Shown here: piece after piece, positions 8,397-18,465 of the stretch
Layout: the number at the start of each line of letters is the position of its first letter
Numbering within the stretch: the first letter of the stretch is position 1
Origin: a virus
DNA: 64,000 nt
IMG/VR virus record: IMGVR_UViG_3300002494_000025
Location: 62,001 to 126,000 of that record
Reading direction: 5' to 3' (one strand)
Translations under genes and position numbers: made by a program
The notes under the pieces: generated by a model
The model's database searches: none
The model's input: the letters and a program-made list of their open reading frames with translations, nothing else
What the model was told of the DNA's origin: nothing

Positions 8397-10121
8397 TTAT
8401 CTTTGTAAGAACGTTATGTAGTTATTTATATTACTAATGAGTGTTAAATCGAACACTGGAATTTGATATTCTGGTATTCTTACGACTTTTAATGGGTAGT
8501 TAGAAGTATTCGTATGTAAATACAAATCAATTGATTTTATCCCGTTAAGGGATGAATATAGTTGTTTTTGTATATTGTACTATGAAATTTCAATATACTT
8601 TAAGACTTTAGATTTTTGTAATTCCATATTTAAGTTTATCAACAGGTCTGAAATTGTTTTCACCATTTCTTGTTGTTTAACATATTCTGGTATGTATTCT
8701 ATAGTTCCTGTTAAGTACAGTAAGATTTCTTGCTATTCTTGTACAGACACGATAGTTCCAAATGGGACTATTTTTGAGAAATAGTTTTTAATGATTTGTA
8801 TATAATCATTCTTTCTGTTTTGAGAAATGTTATCAATAAACTTTACATATATTGTAATCAGGTTTGAGTATATTGTGTTATCATGTACGATCGTGTATCT
8901 AAAGTTTATATCGTTGAGGAATGTGTTTCCAAGATATTCCATGTGATTGTTGAAGTCGTCTTTAGTAATCTAGTAACCAAATGTACGGTTAACACGAGTT
9001 GCGTTTAGAATGTATGTATCCAAACTTTCTCTGTTTTTTCCATTTGTAATGTCTTCATGTGATATGTACGGTTGGTAGTAATAAATCATATTTGGGATTT
9101 CGGTATCTGTATATGTACCATACAACAAATTGTAAATGTCATTTTTATTTTTATCATTTAAATTTGTATTTACCATGTTATTTTCATCAATATTTACATA
9201 TCTGAAAACACCCTGGTTATCGATGTATTCAATGTACAGATTATACGATATTAGGTTTAACGAGTTTCTTTCAACGTTACCACCAACGCCATATGTAACG
9301 TAGTATGTTATTTCAACAGTGTAATTTTTTGGTTGTTTGTAGTTGAAAATATCCAACTATATTAATGAAAATGTTTCATTACGTTCAGAATAATTAATTA
9401 AAAAGTAATATTTATATTCATTTTCCTTTTTTAATTCCAATTCTTCGTACAATTCAAAAATATTTTTCTATACCTTTGCAGGATACCAGTGTTCGTTATC
9501 GAACGTTACCCGCTAAGTTATTGTATCCGGTAATAGATACTAACCAGTTGGTATTGACTGTATGATTTTTTGTTCCACATAGTTACTACCACTGAATTCG
9601 AAGTAATCAGTTATTTTTTGTATTTGACTAACTGTAACTGGAAATGTGATTGAGTAGTTATTATCAATAATTGTTTGGGAGTCAACGGTGATATCCTATG
9701 TATCAATTTGGGTATATTCGATGTTTTGGTTTTTACTATATGACAACAACAAATTTGATAGTTTGATATTTACATATGAACCCGGGTTAAGGGTAAGTGA
9801 TGATGTTATATCCCCACTGTTGTATAATTGTGGGTTCGGGAAATAAATTGTAACATAGATGTTTGATGTTGGTGGAAACTACCACAATCTATCGTGTGGG
9901 TATAAATCTAGTATAGAATGAACATTTTCGGGATCAGTTGCACTATCGATAAATTGTTCGTTGAACTAAACATCTATGGATTCGTTTAAGAATGTCTATA
10001 GATAAACGATCTATGATACCAATGAATTAATTGCAGATGATTTTGATGTATCTAAATTTGGGTATTGGTTTTTCAATGATACTAAAAGTTCTTCTTTGAT
10101 TTTATCTGGTGTTATATTCAT
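8397..10121 (-). CDS. Baseplate wedge protein (gp6/J-like), 574 aa, ~12 TAGs
   Basis: The start follows GGGGTGAACACA. The N-terminus (MNITPDKIKEELLVSLKNQY, then a helical segment with TAG twice) and NIYVTIYFPNP resemble the opening of gp6/baseplate J proteins. The long remainder is beta-rich with many aromatic and Asn residues. The reading frame is continuous from 10121 to TAA at 8397 only if about a dozen TAGs are sense. The assignment is by overall pattern and position between a spike-like gene and the protease, so the family is moderately certain and the gene boundaries are more certain. Confidence 0.6.
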
Positions 10122-10140
10122 TGTGTTCACCCCTTACATG

Positions 10141-11400
10141 TTATAGTAAATATAATTTTGAATTGGATTGGACAGTAAGTTCATTTATTGTGTTTAATAA
10201 TTGGGTTTTTATTTCATTAGATAAATTAGAATTATTAACCAGGGTTGTTAAAACCGATTTAAGATTGTTAACAAATTCATTCAAATCTTTTTTACGTACA
10301 ATCTAATATTCATTCATTGCATCGTTTAACTTGTTAGTTGTTAACATGAATTTATAATTGTTGTCATTTGAGTAAACTGAAAATTTGTTAACTTTTAGAG
10401 AGTACTCATGTGTATCTATGTATATACAATGCTATTGTTGGTTATAGTTTTCGGATGACATGTTTATAGTGTCCTATGAAATACCAACGGAATTCGTCTA
10501 TTTCATCTAAAAGGTATTTGTTGTAAAACTAACACTTTGAGTATTACTGTTGAGTGTGTTTGTATTGAGAGTAATATTATTTTGCTATTTTATTTCCTAT
10601 GTATTACCGTTTGTTGTTATTGTATTAGATATAAGGTTAATTGAGTTTGTTGATGATAAAGTTTTATCTGTATCGTTGACAATTTTTCTTAATGTTTCCG
10701 TGATATTTTTACTTTGGTCGAAAATAATATCACCTGTAACTTCTAAATTACCATACAACTTTAAGGTGGTATTGTTGGTTTCAATAGATACTTTATTTAA
10801 TGTAAAAGATGCACTGTTGGTATTGACTACAAAAAGATTATTTGCGAACTTATACTTCATCAGTTCATTTTTATCGTCAAATATCAAATTGTGTTTTTGT
10901 GTTCTTAAAGTTAAACCATTCAATTGTATGTTTGGATTGTCATAAATCTATAAATATCTTGTGAATGTAGGATTACCAAAATAATATACACGATTAAAAT
11001 TTTGTTCTACCACGTCTTTACCAAAATCCAAATTGTTGTGAATGTTGTTAATAGTTTTTCCATCAGAAATGAATATATTGAACGGTATGTAATAGAAATC
11101 GTTATCATAGGTAAGTCTCAGTACCACAACATAGTCATTGATTTGTGGAATGGTGATGAGATTACCCAACAATGGTTTAACAAGAATACCGTCGTTTGTG
11201 TTTGAACACAGTTTATGGATATAAACTGTGATACAACCGACACAGTACAATTGTTTGTCAAGGTTATTATTAATAACTCTACCAATGTACACATTGTCGA
11301 TTTTGTAGAATGTACTATCATTAAAAATATTTTTAACATCATCATTAAAGTTGTAGATTTGGTTTATGTAATACTGGAAATCGAAATCCAGATTTGACAT
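10141..11400 (-). CDS. Baseplate spike-like protein with OB-fold start, 419 aa, eight TAGs
   Basis: The N-terminal ~110 residues (YIGRVINNNLDKQLYCVGCI, later LITIPQINDYVVVLRL) look like the OB-fold of gp5/gpV-type baseplate spikes: a strand after GxV, then a PxxGDxV-like turn. The middle is beta-rich, and a helical C-terminus follows after the TAG at about 10309. Spikes pierce the host envelope at the tip of the tail tube. The start is the ATG at 11400 after AAGGTGATATAA. The frame is open to TAA 10141 only with TAG as sense. Family assignment is tentative. Confidence 0.5.
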
Positions 11401-11417
11401 TTATATCACCTTTTACA

Positions 11418-12239
11418 TTATAGTGATATCTTTTTAATATTAACGTTATTAACATTTGTAAACATTTTGGCCATATTGATTATGATATTGAACAACCTAC
11501 TGATGTGTTTAAAGTCGAAGTTTAGTTGTGCGAGATATAAATCGTAGAATACACTGTTTTTCAACATTTTGTTGAGTTCATCTTCGTTTATATCAACGGG
11601 TTTTATATCTGACATATCTGAGTCTTCTTGGTTTAAATTAAAATTAAAATCTGTGTTTGTGTTATAAACATCGGGTGTATTTTGTATATTTTGTTGTGTA
11701 TTTAACTAATCAGTGGATGAAGGATCAATAGAAATACCACCCGGAGTTTCTGTTAATTCCGGTTCATTGACGGTTACATTATCTTTGTTTTTTGTTTCAT
11801 CATCTTCAATGATTATGTTGATTAAATTGTTCATTGCCATGTCAAATTTGATTCTTTCAAGAATGTATTTGTCTATTTGTTTTGGTTTCTTTTTTTCAGT
11901 AGTTGTTTTAACAGTTTGTTTAATGCTTTGTTGAAACAATATTTGTTTATATGATTGATTTAAAATTTTTAAATATGAAATTATATAACCCAAATCATCA
12001 AAATATTTGTTTATTTGGGTTCTGTACAACGATAAAAAAAGAATAGATGATTTGTAACTTAGTAATACTCGTTGTAACATTTCCAAATCTATGATAATGG
12101 TATCAAGGTCATTTGTTAAAAAACACTTGATGAAATCGTACAGTAGTTGTGTTGTTTGTGTTTCATCATTTATGTCGATTTCTAATATTTGTTTAAAAAA
12201 ATCCACTATTGTGTATGTTTGATTGTTTTTTGGTTTCAT
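11418..12239 (-). CDS. Hypothetical structural protein, 273 aa, one TAG
   Basis: The start at 12239 is chosen because GGGAGTGTGACATCG precedes it; an in-frame ATG at 12269 has none. The first 190 residues are mostly helical, then comes a Thr/Pro/Asp-rich linker containing the TAG (about 11704), then a second helical part (DELNKMLKNSVFYDLYLA). It is first in the minus-strand operon of spike, wedge and protease genes and is preceded by a motif B promoter. A tail or baseplate assembly role is likely from context only. Confidence 0.65.
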
Positions 12240-12266
12240 CGATGTCACACTCCCATAAAAAGTTTT

Positions 12267-12279
12267 CAATATTAAGTTT
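12267..12279 (-). promoter_or_regulatory. Motif B (late-type) promoter
   Basis: On the minus strand AAACTTAATATTG, facing the operon 12239-7738. Confidence 0.65.
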
Positions 12280-12292
12280 GAAACAAAATCAT

Positions 12293-12305
12293 AAACTTAA
12301 ATATG
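12293..12305 (+). promoter_or_regulatory. Motif B (late-type) promoter
   Basis: AAACTTAAATATG, facing the plus-strand structural genes from 12333. With the copy at 12267-12279 it forms a divergent late promoter pair. Confidence 0.65.
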
Positions 12306-12332
12306 AAAATAAATACTGATTGGGTGGTGTAA

Positions 12333-12758
12333 ATGGGGTTATTTAAATTTGTTGATCTTTTTGGTAATCAAATAGATGTATTTATGGATAAAATTGAAAA
12401 TGGTATCGATAAATTTGGTAACTATCTGGACAATTTAATAGGTAAACAAATTTTTATAGGACAACAACAAATCTTATCTGAATTGACAACACAACGTTCA
12501 ACAATAAGTAAACAATCAGAAACTGAACTTAAAGCATATATAACCAAAGAATCACAACCTGAAAATGTTACACAATTCGTCGATTCGGAATTTGATAATG
12601 AATTAGAGGAATCATTGAATTATCTGGGTATTCAATTACCAACAACAAACATAAATACACATGATGTTGATGATTATGTCATGCTGGGTGGGGATGAGTA
12701 TGATGAAGATGAAGAAGATGAAAATCAAGACTTTCTTAACTTAATTTTAGGTGAATAA
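12333..12758 (+). CDS. Hypothetical acidic-tailed protein, 141 aa
   Basis: The start is directly behind TGGGTGGTGTAA. The N-terminal part is helical/amphipathic (DLFGNQIDVFMDKIENG), the middle is polar, and the C-terminus is very acidic (DEYDEDEEDENQD). No TAG codons. First gene of a late-type operon of virion proteins. No family recognised; an acidic tail could bind another virion component. Confidence 0.7.
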   Translation: MGLFKFVDLFGNQIDVFMDKIENGIDKFGNYLDNLIGKQIFIGQQQILSELTTQRSTISKQSETELKAYITKESQPENVTQFVDSEFDNELEESLNYLGIQLPTTNINTHDVDDYVMLGGDEYDEDEEDENQDFLNLILGE

Positions 12759-12786
12759 ATTGAGTTATCAATAAGGGGGTTATATA

Positions 12787-14064
12787 ATGTAGAAAGTGTT
12801 AACAAACATAAATAGTATCCAAAATATTGAAAGAACGAATCAAAACGAAATTACCATTACAACAGAATCTTCAAAATCAATACGATACAAATTTAATGTG
12901 GATACAAATAAAATACCCAACGGTAAAACATAGGTTGGGTTGTATCGAGATATTATCGAAAATGTTGAGACGGGGGATGTGGATGTAATTCAGGATCATA
13001 ACGATATTACAGATTTATTTGTAAAACACTTGATATATCGTCTATTTATAAATAACGGTATTACTGAAACTGTTGATTATGACAGATATTTCAACATACC
13101 ATAGGATTCATAGTTTCTTAGTATGATAAAACCATACAAATAGACCTCCGAATCTGAATTTATATTACCACTTTCAAAATATCTTGGTATTCATTCCTGG
13201 GAAGTGGGTATTGGACATGAGAGTTGGGATTCTCCACAAAATTTGTATGGATTTACATATAACGAATATGGTTTTCCAATACGTGTCACAACTGGTTCGG
13301 GTGGTTCTAGTACATATGTACCACATTCCTCCCTTCAAATTTATAAGGATACAATTAAAAAATATCATAGTGTGAATGATTTGTAGTACAATGACACAAA
13401 TATTACACACCATAACTCGTTAATTTGTAGAATTCCACCACAATTGTTACAATATGGAAATTTTTATCAAATTAGTAGTACTCAAAAAACATATTCGTTG
13501 TATTCGTACCGTAAACCAGTTCAGGTATTTTTTGTTTTACCTACACAGTATTTACTTGATGATAATACTGTTGTTACCGATCCAATTACAATTTTAAACA
13601 AACTGAAAACAGGAGAGTATGTTACTGAACGCGTAATTGAGTGGTTACCGTATACGGGAAATAATGTACTCTATGGTATAAGTAATACGTTGATAAATCA
13701 GATGAAGGTCAGTTACATCATACCTGAATTCATAATGGTGCAATAGATTTTTGAACCATTTGAGGCAAACTTTACATGGAGAGAATTTGGTGTATTGGCA
13801 GGATTTAACACATTTGTCAGTACAAGTGGTACTACAAATCTTAACACAATTGAAACGGAAGAAAATGAACCAAATGCAAGTTTGATGGCATGGATGAAAC
13901 ATAACAATGTAAATACGACAATCTCTGAATTCCACCCACTTGTGTATCCAAGAGGTACTTTTATCGATTACAAAGTTCATAAAGCAATAAACAAAACAAG
14001 AAATATGCGAATTACAAGACAAATAATCTTTGGAATTCTCAATATATCGTCACAATTGTTATGA
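12787..14064 (+). CDS. Structural protein, 425 aa, second codon TAG
   Basis: The ribosome binding site AAGGGGG precedes ATG TAG AAA GTG: the second codon is TAG, so the protein starts M-A-K-V. Six more TAGs occur before TGA at 14062. The central part includes HSWEVGIGHESWDS and a beta-rich region (VQVFFVLPTQYLL), and the last 30 residues are basic (KTRNMRITRQ). There is no clear family. Position in the virion operon suggests a tail or neck component. Without TAG decoding, translation would end after one residue, so expression depends completely on the suppressor tRNA. Confidence 0.72.
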
Positions 14065-14085
14065 TTAAAATGGGGGTGTATTAGG

Positions 14086-14877
14086 ATGATAAAGACATAT
14101 TTAGTATCAATGCATGGACAAATTCAGACTCAAGGAGGTGTAAAATATCCTGGTTTGTACAATATAATTGGACAGTCAGGTAACGATGAGGTACTTACTT
14201 CGTTACTAAATGATAATAACCCGCAATCTTTTGTGTCAACACTAAAGTCAATAAATTCCACATTAACTACAAATAGAGGTATATCACCAATAAGATTTAA
14301 GTTATAGGATAACGATGAATACGATTTAAGTTATCCTCTTGCCATACCATCATAGTAGAATGTTACATATTATTCGTTTCGGAAATAGTTGAAACTTTTA
14401 TTTACTTCGGATGTTTAGTCTGAACCACAAACAATCACCATAAAGAATTTAAGATTTTATGTTGATACTGGTTATACGGTAACAGATTCCAGTGGTAGAC
14501 AGATTCAAACTATTGGAGAAGGTATTAAATTACAAGTACGTACGTCTGTAAAATATATTCCACCATCAGTGGATGATGTTACAAACGGGTTAAATACTCA
14601 AGAAGACAACAATACATAGAATCAAACAAGTCCGTTAGAAGACTAGTTGACGTTTACTGTAAATAATCCACTGATGTTAACTAGTAATAATGTTGTATGG
14701 ACAAGTAACAACCTAAATTCACAAGTTACCGGTAACACTGAAAGTGAAAAATTGTAGAGTTTTACTCAGAAATGGTTTGGTACACAACCATATGTTTACT
14801 TAACTGTTGGATTATCGTCAAATGCAACACCAAAAAACTATTCATTTACTATTTACTTTGTATACGATGAAATCTAA
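14086..14877 (+). CDS. Structural protein, 263 aa, eight TAGs
   Basis: A start ATG after GGGGGTGTATTAGG. The frame continues across eight TAGs to TAA 14875. The product is beta-strand rich with many Thr/Asn/Ser, and ends PYVYLTVGLSSN then FTIYFVYDEI. Not recognised. Located between two other virion-type genes with short spacers, so it is probably co-translated with them. Confidence 0.68.
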
Positions 14878-14897
14878 TCGATGGGGGGTATATGATT

Positions 14898-15290
14898 ATG
14901 TCCGATTTTGTAACTTTGTTGTTGACATTCTTAGGTGGGTTTCTATCGACATGGTTTGTCCAAGTCATAATGATAAAATTTTATCCCAAAGCAACATCCT
15001 GGGTTGCAGAAAATGTTACAAATACTTTTGTGAAACAGTTTGGTGATAAAGGTTAGAACGAGATTGTTAATTATATGGGATTGTTCTTTATCAAGTCAGG
15101 TGTTAAACTCATATCCCAAATCCCAGATAGTGAACTTGTTAACTCGTATGTCAAACAGTTGACAGAAATATCTGACAAACTCCAAGATAGTATGGTACAG
15201 AAACAATATATACCCGAATCAGATAAACAGTATCTGAATGAAATTAAAGTTAAAGAAACAGACACAACAAACACACCGTCGGATTTCTAA
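14898..15290 (+). CDS. Membrane-anchored small protein, 130 aa, one TAG
   Basis: GGGGGG is followed by two in-frame ATGs (14892 and 14898); the second has better spacing. Residues 4-27 (FVTLLLTFLGGFLSTWFVQV) form one transmembrane helix. The rest is a soluble helical domain with one TAG near residue 53. A single N-terminal anchor with a soluble tail can occur in holins, antiholins or spanins, but nothing identifies it. Confidence 0.65.
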
Positions 15291-15345
15291 GATCCAAATT
15301 TAAAAGTAATAAAAACAACTATATTAATCTGGAGGTGTATTACGT

Positions 15346-16194
15346 ATGGAAAAAGTAGAAACCGGGGGTAAAAATAGTGGTAAGAAGGTATTATATATAA
15401 CTATACCCGCATATGATGGTAGTATCAACTCATTTTTGGCAATAGAGTTGGTAAAAGCCAAACAATTGATATATACGGATGATAAGTACAAAGATATTGA
15501 TTTACAAATTGAAATCTTAAATTTTGAAAGTCTTGTAACCAGAGCCAGAAACACACTTTTACGTTCATTCTTGGATCATACGGAAGGATATGATGATGCA
15601 GTATGGTTTAGTATCGACAATGATATTGTGTTATCGGCAAATGATATATTGGATATATATGACAAAGTACAGAAGTATAGAGTAATGACATATCCTTATC
15701 GTATTAAAACAAATGACATATTCAAGATAGTTGTGACTGGTTTCAAATACTTCCCGGAAAAATTCATGGATACAAATGAACCCGACTGGGATAAGACAAG
15801 AATCGGTATAGTAGAACATGCAGGAACTGGACTTATGGCACTTCACAAATCTGTCGTCTTGAGACTTGTAGAATGGGCAAAACAAAATAATTTGTATTAT
15901 TACGACGACAATGGAAAAGAATTTTATGACGTTTTTAAAACTGAAGTTGGTGTGATTGAAACACGTAATACAAGAACGTTGTTGTCTGAAGATTGGTATG
16001 TTTGTCATGTTCTTGATAAAATACTCAATCAACCAATATACCTGGATTTATATGTTACATCACACCACATCACTAAAAACTTCTTTTTTACATATACACC
16101 ACAATTGTTGTATCAAGTTCTTTTAAATAAAACTGATGTAAATATGAATCAAGTTGTCAACAATGAACAGGAAATGACGGGTGTGGTGAAATGA
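15346..16194 (+). CDS. GT-A-type glycosyltransferase, 282 aa
   Basis: A nucleotide-sugar glycosyltransferase of the kind many large phages carry to modify DNA, virion or host glycans. Seen: LYITIPAYDGSINSFLA at the N-terminus, the characteristic SLVTRARNTLLRSFLDH near residue 65, and a DxD-type metal site in WFSIDNDIVLSANDI near residue 90. Then follow MTYPYRIK and HAGTGLMALHKSVV near residue 165, matching the acceptor/second-domain region. No TAG. Start follows GGAGGTGTATTACGT. It overlaps the next gene by 4 bases. The substrate cannot be told from sequence. Confidence 0.78.
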   Translation: MEKVETGGKNSGKKVLYITIPAYDGSINSFLAIELVKAKQLIYTDDKYKDIDLQIEILNFESLVTRARNTLLRSFLDHTEGYDDAVWFSIDNDIVLSANDILDIYDKVQKYRVMTYPYRIKTNDIFKIVVTGFKYFPEKFMDTNEPDWDKTRIGIVEHAGTGLMALHKSVVLRLVEWAKQNNLYYYDDNGKEFYDVFKTEVGVIETRNTRTLLSEDWYVCHVLDKILNQPIYLDLYVTSHHITKNFFFTYTPQLLYQVLLNKTDVNMNQVVNNEQEMTGVVK

Positions 16195-16697
16195 AAAATA
16201 GTTTACCATTCTATCTACCAACAATCCGATTAGATTACGATGAAGATAGTTTTGAAAAACTAATGAAAAATGTTGAAAAAATTTTTAGAAACTCCAAATA
16301 TTACAATTTATGGGTATCAATGCAACGTGAAAAAAAATTGAAATGTATTGTTTCTGGTATCGGATTTGATGATGGTGGAGATATAGAATTACATCACTAT
16401 CCATATACACTATTTAGTATTACAAGACGTATATAGATAGATTTAATCAACAAAGAACCAACTACAAGTTTGTTTGTAATTTAGCATTATCTGTAGTATA
16501 TACATGTTATTGATGTTGTACTGTATGTCCCATTGTTGAAAAGTTATCATAGGTTATGGCATGAGAATCCGTGGGAGATTGAACATGAAAAAGTTATTAA
16601 TCATGAATTGATTCCCGTGTGGAATACATTCATGATGAGGAAGTTGGATTTGGATGGATTTTTGTATGAGGTTAAACAAATCAAAAATTCTGAATAA
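16191..16697 (+). CDS. Hypothetical protein with HNH-like CxxSG...HHYPYTL motif, 168 aa
   Basis: The ATG overlaps the glycosyltransferase stop. A central stretch reads CIVSGIGFDDGG then IELHHYPYTLFSI, a cysteine-glycine turn followed by a paired histidine that resembles HNH/His-Me nuclease cores found in many phage genomes. Three TAGs follow (first at 16434), and the frame continues to TAA 16695, just before a terminator. With TAG as stop only 81 residues would be made. The nuclease link is tentative because a full set of catalytic residues is not evident. Confidence 0.6.
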
Positions 16698-16700
16698 AAA

Positions 16701-16745
16701 AAAAAATATAAGGGTAGGTTCATTTTTAACCTACCCTTATTTTTT
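16701..16745. terminator. Bidirectional hairpin terminator
   Basis: TAAGGGTAGGTT pairs with AACCTACCCTTA around a short loop, with A and T runs on both sides. It separates converging operons. Confidence 0.88.
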
Positions 16746-16753
16746 TATCTATT

Positions 16754-17743
16754 TTATTTATTTTGGTTGTCTAAATTTATATCTAACTGATTTATAAATT
16801 GTTCATCCATTATTTCATCAATTATACCATCACTGTTTAAGTCCTCAAACTTTATGACTGTTTCGGCATTGGGGGTAAAGTATTTTCGGAAGTATATTCT
16901 ACTGATGTTGTCTAAGTACTTTGTCAATTTTAAAACATCATTTATTGACATTACCTTTTTTGTGTATTTTCTTTTATATTTAAAAATATGTTTAAATGAC
17001 AAAATTATAAATTTATTGATTGTTAACAGAGTGGTAATTACATATTCACTATCATGTTCAGTGACACTTGTAAGATACCGTGAATATAGCGTTTTAATGA
17101 AATGTATAAAATTTTGTGAGTCGTTGATTTCAAACTGTTCTAAATCATTCATAAGTTGGAATAACGTTTTTCTATCTTTATTTATATTATCAAATTTATA
17201 TAACTGGAGGTAATTATGTTTTTCGTCATCTATTGTTATGTATGTAGAAGGAATACTTGTTACTTTATTGGTTGAATCGTTATGTGTCACAATGATATCT
17301 ATGAGTTCGTCATGTTCGATATCATCGTTGTCTTTTTGTGTTTGTGATAATGAATAAAATGATACTACATAGTTTGTTTCTTTTACAAGATTCTATATTT
17401 TGTATTTAATTATATTTTCTGCAATCTATGTTAGGTATGAAAACAGGTTTTTATTTTTGTTGAATCTTGTTAGCTAACTTAGTTGATTTGTTAAAATATC
17501 ACTTCTTAGTTCTTCTCTCAATTCATATTCGTAAGTTTTATCTACAACCAAATTATATTTGTTCATGTAGTATGGTAATTTTTTGTTTAGTACACCCTCA
17601 TTCAATTGTTGTATATATTTCAACTACTTTTCTTTTTTGGATTTATCATTACTAAACCACAATGACACGATGTACTATTCATTAAAGTAATAATTTTCTC
17701 TATAACTTTTTTTATCATTTTTGTTTTTGTTATCAATACTCAT
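16754..17743 (-). CDS. Sigma-like late transcription factor (gp55-type), 329 aa, five TAGs
   Basis: The start follows GGGGGTGTTTTATTG. The N-terminal third contains ELREELRSDILTNQ and FNKNKNLFSYLT-A-IAEN, then IKYKI. This resembles sigma region 2 as found in T4 gp55 and similar phage factors (F-x-YL-x-x-IA-x-N). A SFYSLSQTQKDNDD linker and a helical C-terminal half follow. If correct, it would direct host RNA polymerase to the motif B promoters. The gene is preceded by a motif A promoter, as expected for a factor made before the late genes, yet it carries five TAGs and so needs the suppressor tRNA. The identification rests on a short motif and is tentative. Confidence 0.5.
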
Positions 17744-17792
17744 CAATAAAACACCCCCATTTCGATTTTTTTTTATATATATGTTACCTTCC

Positions 17793-17821
17793 TTTAATAA
17801 TATGTTGAACTTTACAATTTT
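17793..17821 (-). promoter_or_regulatory. Motif A (early-type) promoter
   Basis: On the minus strand AAATTGTAAAGTTCAACATA then TTATTAAAGG. It faces the sigma-like gene. Confidence 0.7.
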
Positions 17822-17863
17822 CATTAACGAAATGATACTAAATGTTGATGAGTGAATCGATAT

Positions 17864-17897
17864 GAAAAAAGCCCACCAGTATACACACTGGTGGGTT
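17864..17897 (-). terminator. Hairpin terminator
   Basis: CCCACCAGT and ACTGGTGGG form a 9-bp stem; read on the minus strand it is followed by T6. It ends transcription of the Hsp20-like gene. Confidence 0.8.
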
Positions 17898-17961
17898 GTG
17901 ATATTAATGTTTATTCAATTATCAATTGGTAAATATCCCCCGAACCCCCACGGACTTATGC

Positions 17962-18414
17962 TTATTCAAGGATTATTGTTTTCTGTCTTTTCGATTCCTT
18001 TTCATCTGGTTTTTCAAAGTATAATGTAAGTTCAACGTATCCATCCTTTTTTGTAGCTTCATGTTTGATAACTTTACCTGGGAGTATTACATATCTTTCC
18101 TCATCTACACTGATATCATTCCATTCTTTGTGATATACATATACATTTTCACTATCACTATCTTTTATATTTATATTGTGTTTAAATGTTAACTTTTGAA
18201 TATCATTAACATCTTCCAGATAGATTTTTACATCCTGTGGTATTATTTTGAATTTCCAAGTATAATCATCGAGTTTGTAAATATTGAATTTAATATGTTT
18301 ACTATTATCCAAGGACATTTCAACAAACTCTGTCATAGGTCTGTCATCAATCATAAAATCGATGATATCAGTGTAGTTTTTCAATAAATCGTGAATATGT
18401 TTTTTAATATACAT
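17962..18414 (-). CDS. Hsp20-like small heat-shock protein, 150 aa
   Basis: The C-terminal half looks like the end of an alpha-crystallin domain: RYVILPGKVIKHEAT, then KDGYVELTLYFEKP, matching the RxxxLPxxVxxxxxxAxxxxGxLxxxxPK pattern, and a short basic tail. The preceding part (YTWKFKIIPQDVKIYLEDV) fits the first strands of the fold. Hsp20 proteins hold unfolded proteins; cyanophage relatives of T4 carry them. No TAG. Own motif A promoter and ribosome binding site (GGAGGTGGTGTGTT), and a terminator after it, so it is a single-gene early-type unit. A GroES gene in the same window fits a folding-support theme. Confidence 0.5.
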   Translation of the reverse strand: MYIKKHIHDLLKNYTDIIDFMIDDRPMTEFVEMSLDNSKHIKFNIYKLDDYTWKFKIIPQDVKIYLEDVNDIQKLTFKHNINIKDSDSENVYVYHKEWNDISVDEERYVILPGKVIKHEATKKDGYVELTLYFEKPDEKESKRQKTIILE

Positions 18415-18430
18415 AACACACCACCTCCAT

Positions 18431-18458
18431 ATAATAATATGTTTAGATTTGCAATTTT
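18431..18458 (-). promoter_or_regulatory. Motif A (early-type) promoter
   Basis: On the minus strand AAATTGCAAATCTAAACATA then TTATTAT. It faces the Hsp20-like gene. Confidence 0.75.
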
Positions 18459-18465
18459 ATTTGTA

